Positions 61,973-64,000 of a stretch of DNA of 64,000 bases are shown in pieces. A program made the translations under genes and the position numbers. The DNA comes from G963662905 sp963676725 (GTDB taxonomy: Bacteria; Bacteroidota; Bacteroidia; Bacteroidales; WRLA01). Within the stretch, counting starts at the first letter, position 1, and every line of letters begins with the position of its first letter. The stretch is taken from assembly GCA_963676725.1 (NCBI GenBank), contig OY781463.1, positions 3,472,001 to 3,536,000 of the forward strand, in the 5' to 3' direction. The notes under the pieces were generated by a model. That model had not been told where the DNA came from and did not search any database. It saw nothing but the letters and a program-made list of their open reading frames with translations.

Positions 61973-62575
61973 TTATTCGAAGGGAATACGAAGCTGGGGC
62001 AAGAGCGAAAAGCTTTTCCGATGGCGCAAACAACTTCCATATTTTTCAATAGCCTGCCGGTGCTCTTTTGTGGGATAGCCTTTATTTTTATTCCATTTAT
62101 ACTGCGGAAATTCATCATGAAGTTTGATCATCAGGTCATCACGATAAGTTTTTGCCAAAACAGAAGCCGCTGCAATAGACAAAAAACGCCCATCTCCTTT
62201 TACAAAACATTCATGGGGCACATTTTTATAAGGTGTAAATCGGTTCCCATCGACGAGAATGAAATCGGGAACAGCAGGAAGTTGGTTTAAGGCTTTATGC
62301 ATAGCCAAAAAAGACGCTTTGAGTATATTAATTTCATCAATTTCTTCAGGGCTGCAGATACCAACCGCCCAAGCAACAGCATCTTTGGTTATAATTTCGC
62401 GTAAGGCATAGCGTTTTTTTTCTGTTAGTTTTTTTGAATCATCCAATTCCGCACAACGAAAGTCATTGGGCAAAACCACAGCTGCCGCAACAACGGGCCC
62501 GGCGAGACAGCCACGTCCTGCTTCATCGCAACCCGCTTCAATCCTGTCCTTTTGGAGATTATGAATTAAGGCCAT
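61973..62575 (-). CDS. rnhB: Ribonuclease HII
   Basis: RNase HII removes ribonucleotides from DNA and RNA primers. From the Met at 62575 the protein has 200 residues. AGCDEAGRGCLAGP gives D17 and E18, LDDSKKLTEKKR follows, FILVDGN gives the next Asp, and SIAAASVLAKTYRD the last. I choose 62575 over the in-frame Met at 62590 because GGAGGA lies 7 bases before it. It overlaps the 3' end of the upstream membrane protein gene by 17 bp. C-terminal GYPTKEHRQAI and SF are normal. Confidence 0.95.
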   Translation of the reverse strand: MALIHNLQKDRIEAGCDEAGRGCLAGPVVAAAVVLPNDFRCAELDDSKKLTEKKRYALREIITKDAVAWAVGICSPEEIDEINILKASFLAMHKALNQLPAVPDFILVDGNRFTPYKNVPHECFVKGDGRFLSIAAASVLAKTYRDDLMIKLHDEFPQYKWNKNKGYPTKEHRQAIEKYGSCLRHRKSFSLLPQLRIPFE

Positions 62576-63518
62576 AAAACATTCCTCCATATTTTAGCGC
62601 CAACAAACAGAAAAACAAAAAGCTAAAAAACACATCCACCCAAAAGGCTTTTTTGAGCAAATCAATACCCATCGAAAAAAAGATGGAGCCGTTTATCAAA
62701 ATAATCAGGTTAATATTAGGCCTTAAAGTTTCCGTGCTTACAAAAAAGGCAATAAATGGCACAATAAAAAACCAAAAAATCGCCCAGGTGTATTTCCTAT
62801 AGCTAATCACTTTTTCGAACATTCTTGAAAACACCTTCATCATGCCCGGCAATGCAGTAAAAAGTAAAATCACAACAGAACTCAGATAACCCATTAGGGG
62901 AATTGATTTCCATGCAGAAAATGACAATCCGGGTTCAGCCAAATCAGAAAACGCCTGGGGTTGATCTGTAAAATAATACCATGCCCAAACAAAAAACCAA
63001 GGAACAGCAAAACCAATGACTGTATTCAGATAATCGCGCAAAGCATAGATATTAAAAACCAGCATCGTGAACCACAATGCAGGCAAGACGAGAAAAAGTC
63101 CGGGCGCAGACAGGCTTAGCAAGGAAAGCAGCATAGAAACAAAGAAGAGGACATCTTCGGGATGTTCTCTCTTATACAACTGAAATATAAGCAAAAGCAG
63201 CACTATTACCAGAAAAGCCTCATAGCCTTGAGCCAAAGCATCGATAGAACGCCCGGGCAAATCTGCAAATACAATCAAGGCAAATGAAGGGAAAAACGAC
63301 TGAGCCTTTATAAGACTATAGGAATATAAAAGTCGGCTTAGGAGAAATCCTGCACCAAAAATCAAGAGTTTTGAGAAAAGCACAGTAAATCCATTCGGGA
63401 CAAACATCCAATGACCTTCCACGGCGTAAAAAACATCGGGCAAAGCCAATACCAACGCCAAAAGGAAGCAATAGATCAGCTGCAGCCTGTACTCGGTATG
63501 AAACAGCCTGTATAGCAT
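62559..63518 (-). CDS. Multipass membrane protein (DUF6427-like), function unknown
   Basis: The protein has 319 residues and about eight hydrophobic segments, starting MLYRLFHTEYRLQLIYCFLL. PGLFLVLPALWFTMLVFNIYALRDY resembles the Bacteroidota DUF6427 family as I remember it, but I cannot confirm this. It lies between purD (4 bp upstream) and rnhB (overlapping), so it is part of a tight minus-strand operon. No catalytic motif is visible. Confidence 0.7.
   Translation of the reverse strand: MLYRLFHTEYRLQLIYCFLLALVLALPDVFYAVEGHWMFVPNGFTVLFSKLLIFGAGFLLSRLLYSYSLIKAQSFFPSFALIVFADLPGRSIDALAQGYEAFLVIVLLLLIFQLYKREHPEDVLFFVSMLLSLLSLSAPGLFLVLPALWFTMLVFNIYALRDYLNTVIGFAVPWFFVWAWYYFTDQPQAFSDLAEPGLSFSAWKSIPLMGYLSSVVILLFTALPGMMKVFSRMFEKVISYRKYTWAIFWFFIVPFIAFFVSTETLRPNINLIILINGSIFFSMGIDLLKKAFWVDVFFSFLFFCLLALKYGGMFYGLNS
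62578..62590 (-). promoter_or_regulatory. Shine-Dalgarno site deciding the rnhB start
   Basis: Read on the minus strand, ATGGAGGAATGTTTT precedes the ATG at 62575. GGAGGA is 7 bases from that ATG, and the first ATG is part of the site. Strong SD motifs are uncommon in Bacteroidota, so it stands out. Confidence 0.6.
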
Positions 63519-63522
63519 AAGT

Positions 63523-64000
63523 TTACATTAAATCTTTACCCAAATCACGACGATAGTATTTCCCTTCAAAATCAAGCGATTCAGCAAGCTGATAACTCAA
63601 GGCTAAGGCCTCTTCTAGGGTTTCGGCCAGGCTAGTTAGGGCAAGGACACGACCTCCATTTGTATATATTTTCCCATCATCATATAATGTGCCCGCATGA
63701 AAAACCAATTGCTGTGATGCTTCCGGCAATCCTGTAATTAATTTGTTTTTCTCATAAGCTTCGGGATAACCGCCTGAAACGAGCATAATACTTGCCGCTG
63801 TTTTGCCTGAAATCTGAACATTAGCCTGAGAAAGTCTGCCATCACAAGCAGCCAGAATCGCATCAAGCAGATCAGATTCTATGCGAGGGATTACGGATTC
63901 TGTTTCAGGATCGCCCATACGCACATTATATTCAATTACAAAGGGATCTCCATTCACATTCATAAGGCCAAAAAACACAAAACCCACATATGGAATCCCA
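63523..64000 (-). CDS. purD: Phosphoribosylamine--glycine ligase, C-terminal part
   Basis: PurD joins glycine to phosphoribosylamine in purine synthesis. The visible 159 residues hold the end of the ATP-grasp domain (VIEYNVRMGDPETESVIPRI) and the C-terminal domain (AASIMLVSGGYPEAYEKNKLI, VFHAGTLYDDGKIYTNGGRVLALTSLAETLEEA). The 5' part is outside the window. It is followed by the membrane protein gene after 4 bp. Confidence 0.95.
   Translation of the reverse strand, partial: GIPYVGFVFFGLMNVNGDPFVIEYNVRMGDPETESVIPRIESDLLDAILAACDGRLSQANVQISGKTAASIMLVSGGYPEAYEKNKLITGLPEASQQLVFHAGTLYDDGKIYTNGGRVLALTSLAETLEEALALSYQLAESLDFEGKYYRRDLGKDLM

Noticed and set aside
1..64000. tRNA or rRNA genes
   Set aside because: I saw no TTCRA T-loop flanked by acceptor stems and no rRNA motif while reading both strands; a covariance search would be needed to be certain.

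Overview
The window is a 64 kb chromosomal stretch from a member of the Bacteroidota. The lineage call rests on several marks: a fused MurF-alanine racemase, type IX secretion (T9SS) C-terminal sorting tails, a DUF2723 membrane protein, a FISUMP domain, a DUF4476 protein, a propeller-containing LytS/LytTR-type two-component pair, and TAnnTTTG-type -7 promoter boxes. The DNA looks moderately AT-rich. I cannot assign a family or genus. I recognised no rRNA, tRNA, phage, insertion sequence or CRISPR-Cas locus.

Layout. 1-12.5 kb is housekeeping: the 3' end of a class A penicillin-binding protein, a minus-strand run pepA-pdxA-murF/alr, a plus-strand run with a menaquinone futalosine-pathway gene (mqnC), an NPD-family flavoenzyme and an alpha/beta hydrolase, then acyl-CoA dehydrogenase and etfB-etfA closed by a strong terminator, and an SDR epimerase. 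12.7-18.1 kb holds the two methylmalonyl-CoA mutase subunits with an arginine deiminase gene between them, closed by a perfect terminator. 18.1-23 kb has a lipoprotein oligopeptidase, phosphoglycerate mutase, a PPP-type phosphatase and a K+ channel. 23-28 kb is a minus-strand cluster of five exported proteins built from exchangeable modules, including a 497-bp block present twice at about 98% identity. 28.2-32.7 kb has a serine beta-lactamase-like lipoprotein and a pair made of an Fe-S/FAD oxidoreductase and an SDR-type reductase.

33-40.6 kb has a two-component system, a T9SS-exported propeller protein, and a small graveyard of T9SS tail fragments. 40.7-46.9 kb is a probable envelope operon (DUF2723 protein, polysaccharide deacetylase, small membrane protein, Ig-like lipoprotein). 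46.9-51.5 kb has an ArsR regulator with a readable promoter/operator, adenine deaminase, a DUF4476 protein and an amidohydrolase. 53.8-64 kb has an outer-membrane barrel and a large TPR protein in one operon, a membrane-anchored propeller protein, RNase HII, a multipass membrane protein and the 3' part of purD.

The most unusual structure is non-coding. A 2.3-kb satellite-like array (about 51.5-53.8 kb) contains 23 full units of two alternating types that share an octamer-based core and carry different tails, with higher-order block duplication. A smaller array with the same octamer core lies at 36.9-37.4 kb, and a 23-bp tandem repeat lies at 32.8-32.9 kb. The second candidate system is the modular secreted-protein cluster at 23-28 kb, where a constant N-terminal domain is joined to different C-terminal modules. 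All functions are inferred from sequence reading alone; no database search was run.
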